A stretch of DNA of 64,000 nt. Origin: Anaerolineae bacterium (GTDB lineage: Bacteria; Chloroflexota; Anaerolineae; Promineifilales; Promineifilaceae). A model generated the notes under the pieces. That model was not told where the DNA came from, did not search any database, and was given only the letters and a program-made list of their open reading frames with translations. The position numbers and the translations under genes are program-made. Below, piece by piece: positions 1-10,221 of the stretch (position 1 is its first letter; every line of letters begins with the position of its first letter). The stretch lies in assembly GCA_023954475.1 (NCBI GenBank), contig JAMLHW010000006.1:1-64000 (forward strand), read 5' to 3'.

Positions 1-477
1 AGCAATCCACTCTGCCGGCTGAATGCCGAAGGGTGTAAATGCGATTTTGGCTTCGAACGCCGGGTCTGATTTGCACAGATTGAACTGCACCGTCATGTCA
101 TCGACTGCTTCGATGGACTGGATTTTGCCGCCGTAGTCGCAGTTTTCAGCAGCAACCATCATGGCTGCGCCGTGATCGTCCATTGCGTCTTCGACGTCTT
201 CCATTACTTCTTCCGCGTCGTCCATTGCCGCATCAGCCGCATCTTCAACCTCGGAAGCCGCATCTTCGACTGCGGACTCAACTTCGGATGCCGCATCTTC
301 AACCGCCGACTCAACTTCGGCAGCTGCATCTTCCACTTCAGCAGCAGCTTCCTGAGCTGCGTCTTCCACTTCAGAGGCAACTTCTTCAACCGGATCTTCG
401 GTTGAGCCGCATGCAGCCAGGAAAATGCCCAGTGCAAGCATCAGAACAAGTAACCAATAGAATTTTCGGTTTTTCAT
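1..477 (-). CDS. Solute-binding lipoprotein of an ABC transporter (family 5-like), N-terminal part
   Basis: Partial gene: 159 codons from the ATG at 477 to the left edge, still open. The start has a good ribosome site (AAGGAG about 8 bases upstream). Residues 1-23 form a lipoprotein signal with lipobox LAAC, Cys23 being the lipidated residue. Residues about 26-88 are a low-complexity acidic helical stretch built from repeats of the type EVEDAA / AVEDA. After that comes the start of a periplasmic-binding fold (motifs such as IEAVDDMTVQFNL and FGIQPAEW), which resembles family 5 (oligopeptide/nickel) binding proteins. The expected role is to capture a solute outside the membrane for an ABC importer whose other genes would lie left of the window. 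The family call rests on only about 70 residues; the lipoprotein call is firm. Confidence 0.7.
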   Translation of the reverse strand, partial: MKNRKFYWLLVLMLALGIFLAACGSTEDPVEEVASEVEDAAQEAAAEVEDAAAEVESAVEDAASEVESAVEDAASEVEDAADAAMDDAEEVMEDVEDAMDDHGAAMMVAAENCDYGGKIQSIEAVDDMTVQFNLCKSDPAFEAKIAFTPFGIQPAEWIA

Positions 478-567
478 ATTCTTCTCCTTTTGTAATATGA
501 AAGTGGTTGGTTGCAGCCCAATGAAGTCACCGATTTTGCGACATGGCATCGGACTGCGGATGATTAG

Positions 568-596
568 ATTTTCGTTGTTTTACGGTGCTTTGTCAA
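568..596 (-). promoter_or_regulatory. Possible sigma70-type promoter of the solute-binding lipoprotein
   Basis: On the minus strand a TTGACA box (591-596) is followed after 17 bases by GAAAAT (568-573, 4 of 6 matches to TATAAT). It would give a leader of about 85 bases before the ATG at 477. Confidence 0.35.
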
Positions 597-738
597 CTTT
601 CGGTGGCATTTTGGTGTCACAATGCGTTGGATCACTCTGTTTTATGTAAGTCTGCTTAACAAATGGCGTGAATAGACAAACGCCACCCTTTGTGCCTCGA
701 TACAGTATGAGCGAACGATGCCGTTGGACAAATGCTGA

Positions 739-767
739 TTGGGAGCAATACTATACGCCGGTATAAT
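739..767 (+). promoter_or_regulatory. Promoter of polX, predicted leaderless
   Basis: TTGGGA (739-744), 17-base spacer, perfect TATAAT (762-767). The polX ATG is at 775, 8 bases after the -10 box, so transcription would begin at or next to the A of the start codon. No Shine-Dalgarno sequence fits between them. Confidence 0.6.
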
Positions 768-774
768 TCATGGC

Positions 775-2499
775 ATGAATAACCGTCAAATCGCCGACAT
801 GTTTGACAGAGTTGCCGACATGCTTGCCATTCGCGGCGACAATTTTCATCGTGTGCTGGCCTATCGCAAAGCATCCGAAACACTGCGTGCTTTGAGCCAG
901 CCGGTTGCCGACATTGCCGCCACCGGCAGTCTGACTGACTTGCCCAATATCGGCAAGACGTTGGCCGAGAAAATTGATGAGATGCTGGAGACGGGTGATC
1001 TCGCTTTCTATCATCGCGTTGCCGCAGACGTGCCGCCTGAGCTGGTTGAGTTGCTGCGTGTCGAAGGGTTGGGGCCGAAAAAGGTCAAGCTGGTCTATGA
1101 TAAACTGGGCGTCGTCACGATGGACGATCTGGAAACGGCGGCGCGTGCCGGAAAGCTGCGTGACTTGCCGGGTATGGGGCAACGCAGCGAAGAGAAGATA
1201 TTGGCCAATCTGGAAGCGCTGAAGCAACACGGCGATGATCGATTTCCGCTGGGTGATGCGTGGCCGTTAGCCCAGCAGATTCTGACGGAGTTGGAAACGC
1301 TGCCTGGGGTGACGCAGACGGCAGTCGGTGGCTCGTTGCGGCGGATGTGTGAGACGATTGGCGATATTGATTTGCTGGTATGCGCTTCGGCCGAATTTGC
1401 GCCGGCGATCATGGACCATTTTGTCAACCTGCCGCTCGTCGAATCCATTTCCGGGCACGGCCCGACCAAATCACGCGTGACCTTGCTCAACGGCATCGGC
1501 GTCGATTTGCGCGTGTTGCCGGCAGAGAATTGGGGAACGTTACTCTCCTACTTCACCGGCAGCAAAGCGCACAACGTCAAACTGCGCGAACGGGCGCGCC
1601 AACGCGGTCTCAGTCTCAACGAATACGATTTCACGCGTGATGACGGCGGCGATCCGATTTTGTGCGCCACGGAAGAAGCGGTATATGCGACGTTGGATTT
1701 GCCCTACATTGCGCCGCCCTTGCGCGAAGATCGGGGCGAAATCGAGGCGGCCAAACAAGGACGTTTGCCCGACTTGATTGAACAGAATGACATTATCGCC
1801 GATTTACATATGCATTCGACCTGGTCGGACGGCAAGGCGACGATTCTCGAAATGGCGCGCGCTGCACAAGCACGCGGATTGCACTATATTGTCATTAGCG
1901 ATCATTCGCGCAGTCTGGGCATTGCCAATGGATTGTCAATTGAGCAACTGCGAGAGCAGGCAGCAGAGATCAAATCGGCCGATGCCGAAATGGGCGACGA
2001 CTTCCGCATTTTGCACGGCACAGAAATGGAAATCAAAGCCGACGGCACACTCGATTATCCCGATGATGTCTTAGCCGAACTTGACTTCGTAATTGCTAGC
2101 CTACATGTCAGTCTCAGCCAGACCCGCGATCAGGTAATGAAGCGGGTATTTGCCGCTCTCGATAATCCGCATGTCGATATGCTGGCGCATCCGACAGGGC
2201 GTCTGATTCCTGACCGCCCCGGTGCCGACCTCGATATGGAGCGTGTTTTCATGGCTGCGCTGTCAACGCGCACCATTTTGGAGATCAATGCCAATCCACG
2301 CCGTCTCGACCTGACTGATGTCAATGCACGGCGTGCGGCACAACTAGGCGTCAAAATCGCGATCAATTGTGACGCCCATGCGCCCGATCACTTTGACTTT
2401 TTGCACTACGGTGTGGCAACGGCACAACGTGCCTGGTTGACGCCAAACAATGTCGTCAACACCTGGCCGCTGGAAAAATTGCTGCGCTTCATCAATTAG
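775..2499 (+). CDS. polX: DNA polymerase/3'-5' exonuclease PolX
   Basis: Family X repair polymerase of 574 aa, the usual bacterial length (about 570). The N-terminal half has the 8-kDa-like region and helix-hairpin-helix elements (LPNIGKTLAEKI, VEGLGPKKVK, LPGMGQRSEEKI), then the nucleotidyltransferase signature GGSLRR (185-190) and the metal-binding pair D197 and D199 (DIDLL). From about residue 340 a PHP domain follows, with DLHMHS at 343-348, which in this family supplies the Mn-dependent exonuclease. It probably fills short gaps during base-excision repair. I chose ATG 775 rather than the in-frame TTG at 739 because that TTG lies in the -35 box and homology starts at MNNRQIADMF. A downstream SH3-like gene and ligA follow on the same strand, so gap filling and ligation may be co-transcribed. 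Confidence 0.93.
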   Translation: MNNRQIADMFDRVADMLAIRGDNFHRVLAYRKASETLRALSQPVADIAATGSLTDLPNIGKTLAEKIDEMLETGDLAFYHRVAADVPPELVELLRVEGLGPKKVKLVYDKLGVVTMDDLETAARAGKLRDLPGMGQRSEEKILANLEALKQHGDDRFPLGDAWPLAQQILTELETLPGVTQTAVGGSLRRMCETIGDIDLLVCASAEFAPAIMDHFVNLPLVESISGHGPTKSRVTLLNGIGVDLRVLPAENWGTLLSYFTGSKAHNVKLRERARQRGLSLNEYDFTRDDGGDPILCATEEAVYATLDLPYIAPPLREDRGEIEAAKQGRLPDLIEQNDIIADLHMHSTWSDGKATILEMARAAQARGLHYIVISDHSRSLGIANGLSIEQLREQAAEIKSADAEMGDDFRILHGTEMEIKADGTLDYPDDVLAELDFVIASLHVSLSQTRDQVMKRVFAALDNPHVDMLAHPTGRLIPDRPGADLDMERVFMAALSTRTILEINANPRRLDLTDVNARRAAQLGVKIAINCDAHAPDHFDFLHYGVATAQRAWLTPNNVVNTWPLEKLLRFIN

Positions 2500-2564
2500 T
2501 ACAGATTAGTGCAGGGTTGTAAACAGCCCCAGCCAATTTGCAGACCAAACCTGCGCACCAAACT

Positions 2565-3179
2565 ATGGCTCGCTACGAAACACCGGAAGATCCGCGTGAC
2601 TCAGAATTAAAGCCCAGGCGACTGCGGCGCAACCGCTCTGACGGACGCGACTACGTGCCGTTGATTGGTTTGCTGCTGGGTATCGTCGTCACTATCATTG
2701 CCATCGTCGTTGCGTGGCAATTGGTGACCAATTTTCTGATACCTGAGCCGCTGGTGGTTGCACCACCTGCGCCGACGGTTGTCCTGGTGACCGCACCGGC
2801 GACAGCAGCCCCGACGGCGACGGCTGATTTGGCAACGCCGACACCATTGCCGACGCTGACACCTGAACCGACATCGGACCCGGCGCTGCCACCAGAGTTG
2901 ATCACAGTTGGATTGTTTGCCAGTGTAGCCAACACAGGTGGTATCGGTGTGACGGTGCGTGGCGGACCGAGTACGAACAATGCACCCCTATTGATAGCAC
3001 CTGAAGCAGCCATTGTCGAGATTATTGGCGGGCCGACTGAAGGCAGCGGTTTTACATGGTGGCAGTTGCGACTCGAAGACGGGACCGAGGGCTGGGCGGC
3101 GGCCGATTTTTTGGAGCCTGCAGGCAGGCCCGAAGGTTGGGGCACCGGCAGCGACACAGATAACAGTGAGAGTCAGTGA
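2565..3179 (+). CDS. Single-pass membrane protein with Thr/Pro-rich linker and C-terminal SH3-like domain
   Basis: 204 aa. Residues 1-30 are charged and cytoplasmic, about 32-55 are a single membrane helix (VPLIGLLLGIVVTIIAIVVA), about 65-118 are a Pro/Thr/Ala linker (TPTPLPTLTPEPTSDP), and about 123-195 resemble a bacterial SH3b fold (VTVRGGPSTNNAPLL ... WWQLRLEDGTEGWAAADFLEP). SH3b domains outside the membrane usually bind cell-wall or surface polymers; the ligand here is unknown. ATG 2565 is preferred over an upstream in-frame TTG at 2538. It starts 65 bases after polX and ends 15 bases before ligA, so it is probably in the same operon, although nothing suggests a role in DNA repair. Confidence 0.75.
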   Translation: MARYETPEDPRDSELKPRRLRRNRSDGRDYVPLIGLLLGIVVTIIAIVVAWQLVTNFLIPEPLVVAPPAPTVVLVTAPATAAPTATADLATPTPLPTLTPEPTSDPALPPELITVGLFASVANTGGIGVTVRGGPSTNNAPLLIAPEAAIVEIIGGPTEGSGFTWWQLRLEDGTEGWAAADFLEPAGRPEGWGTGSDTDNSESQ

Positions 3180-5228
<2,049 letters not shown>

Positions 5229-5247
5229 GCCATTGTGCCGGTGAGGA

Positions 5248-5276
5248 TTGACCTTTTCGGCCGAAACCATTACGAT
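5248..5276 (+). promoter_or_regulatory. Promoter of ppk with TTCGGCCGAA in its spacer
   Basis: TTGACC (5248-5253), 17-base spacer, TACGAT (5271-5276). The spacer is mostly filled by the iterated palindrome TTTCGGCCGAAA (5255-5266). The leader to the ppk ATG would be about 70 bases. Confidence 0.5.
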
Positions 5277-5352
5277 ATAAAGACCGATCTAATTCGTGTA
5301 GTCTGTAGCCAACGACAGGACGCACGGTTCACCATTGAAGGAGCCTTCGAAT

Positions 5353-7593
5353 ATGTCAGAAGAAGCAAATGTAGCCGCTGCCACAATCACTGCGAACGGT
5401 CACCCAAAATCGACCGAAGCTGAGCGCGACTCACAAGCGGAGGCTACTCTCAAATCGGCCGAAGTCGTCGCGGCTACTGACGAACCGAAACAAGAGCCGC
5501 TGATCGATCTGAGCAATCCCAGCTTCTACATCAATCGTGAGTTAAGCGCTATTGAATTCAATCGTCGCGTACTCAACGAAGCCGTCAACACCACACATCC
5601 GCTGCTGGAACGCCTCAAATACATCGCCATTTTCGGTTCCAACATGGACGAATTCTTTATGGTGCGGGTGTCCGGCCTCAAGCAACAAGTCAAGCTCGGT
5701 ATTGAAAAACGACCGGCCGATGGCTTGTCACCTCGCGAACAACTGGTTGCTATCCATCGCATCATAACGCGCCTGGTGGAGAACCAGACCACGTATTGGC
5801 GCGAACTCAGCCAGGAACTTGAAGAAAACGACATTATCATATTGGATTACAAAACAATAGGCTCGTCGCGCAAAAAGAAACTGCGCAACTTTTTTGAAGA
5901 CGAAATCTTCCCCGTGTTGACGCCGCTGGCATTTGATCCTGGCCATCCTTTCCCACATATTTCCAATCTCAGTCTTAATTTGGCCGTTATGTTACGCGAT
6001 CAGGAAAAAGGTGAAATTCACTTCGCGCGTGTCAAAGTGCCTGGTGCCCTGCCACGACTGGTTCCGTTGAAGCGTTATGCGCCCGATGATCTCGTGTTAC
6101 CCAGCGTCCATAAATTCGTCTGGGTAGAACAGTTGATTGCTGACAATCTGGATCGCCTTTTTCCGGGTATGGAAATCGTTGCTGCCTATCCGTTCCGCAT
6201 CACCCGCAACACCGATATGGAAGTGCAGGAAGAAGAAGCCGACGATTTACTATTGACCATTGAAAGCAGTTTGCGTCAGCGGCATTTCGGCAATGTAGTT
6301 CGCCTGGAAGTCAACGAAGAAATGCCGGATTCAATTTTGGAGATGTTGATTCGCAATTTGGCAATTGATAGCCATGACGTATACGCTGTGGATGGGCCAC
6401 TGGGGTTGAGTTGTTTGTGGGAACTGCACAAGTTGTTCCGACCTGAACTGAAAGATGAGCCGTATCATCCGAAGCTGCCGTTGCCATTACACACGGCTGA
6501 GAGCATCTTCCATATATTGCAGCGCCAGGATGTGCTGCTCCACCGACCCTATGATTCATTTCAACCTGTCATCGATTTTATCGATGAGGCTGCAGCCGAT
6601 GCAGCGGTATTGGCCATCAAGATCACACTCTATCGCGTTGGTCCTAACCCGCCAATCGTTCAAGCGCTGATCAAGGCGCGGGAAAACGGTAAACAGGTGG
6701 CAGCGCTGGTCGAGTTGAAAGCGCGTTTTGACGAAGAGAGCAATATTGAATGGGCGCGGGCACTGGAAAACGCAGGTGTTCACGTTGTGTACGGGTTGAT
6801 TGGATTGAAAACACACGCGAAAACATGTTTGGTTGTGCGTCGTGAGCGGGATGGTATTCGCCGCTATTTGCATCTGGCGACCGGTAATTACAATGCGAGT
6901 ACGTCGCGTCTTTACACCGATCTCGATTTGCTCACATCCAATGAGCAGTTGTGCGCTGATGCGAGTGAGTTGTTTAATCAGTTGACCGGCTATTCTAAGC
7001 AGAAAGCGTATCGTAAATTCCTGGTTGCGCCGGTTTCATTGCGCAGTGAAATGATGCGTCACATTGAAAATGAAATGGCGCTGGGCGATGAAGGACATAT
7101 TGTCATTGTGTGCAATGCGCTGGTCGATGCACAGATGATTCGAGCGCTATATCGGGCGTCACAGGCTGGTGTCAAGATTGAGGGAGTCGTCCGTGGCATT
7201 TGTTGTTTGAGGCCAGGTATTCCCGATGTGAGTGACAATATCCGCATTGTGAGCATCGTTGGGCGCTATTTGGAGCATCCGCGTATTTATTATTTTGGCA
7301 ATGACGGCAATCCAACTGTGTTGATAGGCAGTGCTGATCTCATGCCGCGCAATATTGACCGACGTGTCGAGGTTGTGTTCCCTATTGAAGATGACGCGCT
7401 GAAGGCGGAAATCATCGACCATATTGTCGCTATTAAATTACAGGATACGTTGCAGGCGCACGAATTGCAGAGTGACGGTTCTTATGTTTGGCTACGTGAT
7501 CAAGTCGATGACGAGGCGAAAGCTCTGGACAGCCAAACGTGGTTTATGCAAGAACGTCCGCTTATGCACCACGTCCGTTCAATTGATATGTAA
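5353..7593 (+). CDS. ppk: Polyphosphate kinase 1
   Basis: 746 aa. It makes and degrades inorganic polyphosphate with ATP at the membrane periphery. The first 50 or so residues are a polar, low-complexity extension (Ala/Glu/Thr-rich) absent from short homologues (E. coli PPK1 is 688 aa). The PPK core starts at FYINRELSAIEFNRRVL, and the phospholipase-D-like halves carry His488 in LKTHAKTCLV (autophosphorylated His of the family) and His642 in RYLEHPRIYYFGN (the second catalytic His). HLATGNYN is also present. ATG 5353 is chosen because AAGGAG lies 8 bases upstream. It has its own candidate promoter and a strong terminator at 7623. Confidence 0.96.
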   Translation: MSEEANVAAATITANGHPKSTEAERDSQAEATLKSAEVVAATDEPKQEPLIDLSNPSFYINRELSAIEFNRRVLNEAVNTTHPLLERLKYIAIFGSNMDEFFMVRVSGLKQQVKLGIEKRPADGLSPREQLVAIHRIITRLVENQTTYWRELSQELEENDIIILDYKTIGSSRKKKLRNFFEDEIFPVLTPLAFDPGHPFPHISNLSLNLAVMLRDQEKGEIHFARVKVPGALPRLVPLKRYAPDDLVLPSVHKFVWVEQLIADNLDRLFPGMEIVAAYPFRITRNTDMEVQEEEADDLLLTIESSLRQRHFGNVVRLEVNEEMPDSILEMLIRNLAIDSHDVYAVDGPLGLSCLWELHKLFRPELKDEPYHPKLPLPLHTAESIFHILQRQDVLLHRPYDSFQPVIDFIDEAAADAAVLAIKITLYRVGPNPPIVQALIKARENGKQVAALVELKARFDEESNIEWARALENAGVHVVYGLIGLKTHAKTCLVVRRERDGIRRYLHLATGNYNASTSRLYTDLDLLTSNEQLCADASELFNQLTGYSKQKAYRKFLVAPVSLRSEMMRHIENEMALGDEGHIVIVCNALVDAQMIRALYRASQAGVKIEGVVRGICCLRPGIPDVSDNIRIVSIVGRYLEHPRIYYFGNDGNPTVLIGSADLMPRNIDRRVEVVFPIEDDALKAEIIDHIVAIKLQDTLQAHELQSDGSYVWLRDQVDDEAKALDSQTWFMQERPLMHHVRSIDM

Positions 7594-7622
7594 TCGGCCG
7601 ATAATCCTCACGCTGCAGACAC

Positions 7623-7655
7623 ACGGCCAGGTACACACTACCTGGCCGTTTTTTT
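7623..7655 (+). terminator. Rho-independent terminator of ppk
   Basis: Perfect 11-bp stem (ACGGCCAGGTA, 7623-7633; complement 7639-7649), 5-base loop, then seven T. The last T residues run directly into a TTCGGCCGAA copy (7654-7663). Confidence 0.9.
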
Positions 7656-7668
7656 CGGCCGAAATGAG

Positions 7669-7698
7669 TTGACAGCACCTGGGTGCCTAACGTACACT
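7669..7698 (+). promoter_or_regulatory. Promoter of the LysM protein gene
   Basis: Consensus TTGACA (7669-7674), 18-base spacer, TACACT (7693-7698). It starts six bases after the TTCGGCCGAA that follows the ppk terminator. Confidence 0.5.
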
Positions 7699-7746
7699 TC
7701 AACCAGCCATGTTAACCACAAAAGCAGGGAAAAGGAGGTAACCATC

Positions 7747-8202
7747 GTGTTGAAACGTTTTTTTCATGTGCATCGGGCTGCTATCATATTGGGTGCACTG
7801 CTCATGTTGTTGCTGATGCCGGGCATCGTGCGTGCTGATGACGGCTATCATCAACCATACGATCCCTATGCAGTAGGCATAGGCGGGGTGGGCTATGTCG
7901 TCCAAGCAGGTGACACCTTGTCATCTATCGGCCGACAATACGGCGTCAGCGTAGCCATGCTCACACGGGCTAACAACATCGCCAACCCCAACATTATTTA
8001 TGTTGGTCAATGGCTGATTATTCCCAATGTGGGCACGGGTGGTGGTTCTTGTCCTGGCGCGGCGCATGTCGTGCGGCCTGGTGAGACGTTGTTTCGCATC
8101 GGACTTGCCTATGGGTACACGTACTGGCAACTGGCCTACTATAACGGTTTGCCGGATCCGAACATCATCGAGGTTGGGCAAGTAATCTGCATCCCATCTT
8201 GA
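7747..8202 (+). CDS. Secreted protein with two LysM domains
   Basis: 151 aa from GTG 7747, which has an excellent ribosome site (AAAGGAGG, 8 bases upstream); the reading frame stays open further upstream but lacks this signal. Residues about 5-35 are a Sec signal peptide ending near GIVRADD. Two LysM modules follow: about 47-92 (YVVQAGDTLSSIGRQYGV ... IYVGQWLIIP) and about 105-151 (HVVRPGETLFRIGLAYGY ... IEVGQVICIPS). LysM domains bind N-acetylglucosamine polymers such as peptidoglycan. There is no catalytic domain, so it is probably a wall-binding or structural surface protein. It is monocistronic, flanked by its own promoter and terminator. Confidence 0.88.
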   Translation: MLKRFFHVHRAAIILGALLMLLLMPGIVRADDGYHQPYDPYAVGIGGVGYVVQAGDTLSSIGRQYGVSVAMLTRANNIANPNIIYVGQWLIIPNVGTGGGSCPGAAHVVRPGETLFRIGLAYGYTYWQLAYYNGLPDPNIIEVGQVICIPS

Positions 8203-8262
8203 TCAGTTCGTATGATAACGCGTTGAAATTCAAGTAGAAAGTCAATCACGTTGACATCGGCC

Positions 8263-8301
8263 GAAAGTCCGGGCTGGCATTCAGCTCGGACTTTCTCTCT
8301 T
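8263..8301 (+). terminator. Terminator after the LysM gene
   Basis: 14-bp stem with one G-U pair (GAAAGTCCGGGCTG, 8263-8276, against 8282-8295), 5-base loop, then a pyrimidine tail TCTCTT. A TCGGCCGA copy overlaps the left foot of the stem. Confidence 0.7.
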
Positions 8302-8320
8302 GTGGCGGTGGTGCAATGAG

Positions 8321-8348
8321 TTGACACCGTGCCGCCTTCGCTTACAAT
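8321..8348 (+). promoter_or_regulatory. Promoter of the CoxG-like gene
   Basis: TTGACA (8321-8326), 16-base spacer, TACAAT (8343-8348), about 40 bases before the ATG. Confidence 0.65.
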
Positions 8349-8388
8349 CCGTTTATTGACTACGCAACATGTTTGAAGGAGAACGGCG

Positions 8389-9060
8389 ATGCAAATCAGC
8401 GGCGAGTACGTTTTTGACGCACCGCGCGACCGGGTTTGGCTGGCGGTGCGTGATCCGGATGTGTTAGGCACGATTTTGCCTGGTGGACAGGGAATCGAGG
8501 AAATTGGAGAAAATCAGTACGCGGGCAAACTGCAAATCAAAATTGGACCGGTGCAAGGGGTTTTTGACGGCAAGATTGCGCTATCCAATTTGGTAGCTCC
8601 GCAAAGCTATGATGTGGTCGTGGACGGAAAAGGTGCACCGGGCTTTGTCAATGCGTCCGGCAGCTTGCTGCTGACAGAGCAAGGTGACAAGACGCACATG
8701 GTTTACGAAGGGACGGCGCAGGTGGGCGGTCGCGTTGCCGCAGTTGGCCAACGGTTGCTCGACGCTTCGGCCAAATCGATGGTGCGACAGAGTCTGGATG
8801 CGCTCAACGTCTATGTGCAGGCACAGCAGACGGTTGCAAGTGATGGTTCGGCCGAAACCGATCCAATTAGCGAACCGGCAGCGCGTCGAGTCGAAATTCC
8901 TGGCTATACACCGCCGTCACAGGCTGAACTGGCATTCAATGTAGCCAAAGATGTCGCCGCCGACCTTGCCCCCGATCCGTACAATCCGTGGCTGACATTG
9001 ACAGCCGTTGCCCTGGCGGCATTATTCCTCGGTATTCTCATCGGCAAACGCAAGGAATAG
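8389..9060 (+). CDS. CoxG-like SRPBCC protein with C-terminal membrane anchor
   Basis: 223 aa; ATG 8389 with GAAGGAGA in ribosome-site position. Residues 1-145 match the CoxG / SRPBCC fold (start pattern GEYVFDAPRDRVWLAVRDPDVLGTILPG, and later GTAQVGGRVAAVGQRLLDASAK), a hydrophobic-pocket fold. Residues about 196-219 form a membrane helix followed by the basic tail GKRKE. CoxG proteins take part in maturation or membrane attachment of molybdenum CO dehydrogenase and related hydroxylases. No such enzyme genes are in this window, so the partner is unknown. It is a single-gene unit with its own promoter. Confidence 0.82.
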   Translation: MQISGEYVFDAPRDRVWLAVRDPDVLGTILPGGQGIEEIGENQYAGKLQIKIGPVQGVFDGKIALSNLVAPQSYDVVVDGKGAPGFVNASGSLLLTEQGDKTHMVYEGTAQVGGRVAAVGQRLLDASAKSMVRQSLDALNVYVQAQQTVASDGSAETDPISEPAARRVEIPGYTPPSQAELAFNVAKDVAADLAPDPYNPWLTLTAVALAALFLGILIGKRKE

Positions 9061-9071
9061 CCGGCTGGCCG

Positions 9072-9995
9072 TCACGTCGTCTGATTTGTTGCCATTGAGT
9101 CCAGATTGTCGCGTAGTCGTTCGAGGCCATCCTGTAATTCGGCCGATTGCGTCAGCGTCAGCGCATCCCACCCGACATAAAAGAACTCATCGGTCCGCGC
9201 TTCGGCTTCCTCGCGCACTTGCCTGCCTTTGGGCGAAAGGGTATGACCGGTGCCCCGTTCCCACAACCAACCCCTGTCGACAAGGTCCGCCAGCGCACGA
9301 CTGTAGTCATCTGCCGTATAGCCGCGACTGGTGCCGATACGATTGGCAATTGATTCGGCCGAATTTGCTTCACCGCGCCAGATAACCGTCAATGTTTCCC
9401 ACACGATGCCGGTTACGCCCAGCGGTTGCCACGCAGCGATGTGGGCACTATCCCGAAACCACGACAAATCAGTCAAAAACTGCTCGATGAGGACGACAGC
9501 AGCAGCACCGACATCCGGTGCAACGCTGCGACTGACGGTCAAATGGGATTTGTCTCCCGGATGTGGCGCTTGCAACGTCGTCATCACGATCTCAGCCAGT
9601 AAATCGGCGAGATAACGCAGTTCGGTGGCAGCAAGCGGTTGCAGTTGTGTCAATGCCTGTCTGACAGCCGCAAAGCTGGCGAGCAAACCGGTGGTGGCCG
9701 TCTCGGTGATCTCGAATGTTCCTGCGCCGTGCGGTTGCAGAATGCCGCGTTCCACGCGTTGTGCCACTATATGGCGTTGCTGCGCAATATTGGTATACGG
9801 GTACATGGCGTGGTATTTTTCGGCCGAAAAAAATTCTGGCTTCAACCCGTATGCCAACACGGCCACAAACCAATCCGGACCTTCCAGGCCGGCAGCGGTC
9901 GCCGCCTGCGCCATTTCATTCTGGTAGAATGGCTGAAACGCCTGTGATGTCGATTGTATCAGCGCAAAACGGTCGTTGTTCATGGCATGTTCCAT
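9072..9995 (-). CDS. Uncharacterised protein with a C-terminal winged-helix-like region (SCO6745-like)
   Basis: 307 aa from ATG 9995; a second in-frame ATG at 9983 (MNNDRF) is equally possible, and neither has a clear ribosome site. The C-terminal third has the feel of a MarR-like winged helix (IANRIGTSRGYTADDYSRALADLVDRGWLW ... LSPKGRQVREEAEARTDEFFY), as in the SCO6745 group. The N-terminal part is helical and I do not recognise it. There is no membrane segment. It is divergent from the flavoprotein gene at 10222 and convergent with the CoxG-like gene. It could be a transcription regulator or a ligand-binding protein; I cannot say which. Confidence 0.6.
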   Translation of the reverse strand: MEHAMNNDRFALIQSTSQAFQPFYQNEMAQAATAAGLEGPDWFVAVLAYGLKPEFFSAEKYHAMYPYTNIAQQRHIVAQRVERGILQPHGAGTFEITETATTGLLASFAAVRQALTQLQPLAATELRYLADLLAEIVMTTLQAPHPGDKSHLTVSRSVAPDVGAAAVVLIEQFLTDLSWFRDSAHIAAWQPLGVTGIVWETLTVIWRGEANSAESIANRIGTSRGYTADDYSRALADLVDRGWLWERGTGHTLSPKGRQVREEAEARTDEFFYVGWDALTLTQSAELQDGLERLRDNLDSMATNQTT

Positions 9996-10017
9996 ACAAG
10001 AGTTGTAGTGTAACTTC

Positions 10018-10026
10018 AGTATAGCA
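10018..10026 (-). promoter_or_regulatory. Extended -10 box upstream of the winged-helix-like gene
   Basis: Minus strand TGCTATACT (TATACT at 10018-10023 with a TG element). No convincing -35 box was seen. Confidence 0.4.
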
Positions 10027-10221
10027 TGACACCCACAGCATGCGACAATTGTTATCAGATAGTTACGGTCTAGTGCATCCTGTAACTCATCCTACATTCT
10101 GTTTATTGAAAAAGGGTAAACTCGCTCTGAGTGATGGTACAAAATACCGTCATCGTTTGAAGGAATACGAATCTCAAGCGATTCGGCCGATTACCAGACA
10201 AATAGCACGTATTCGATAATT

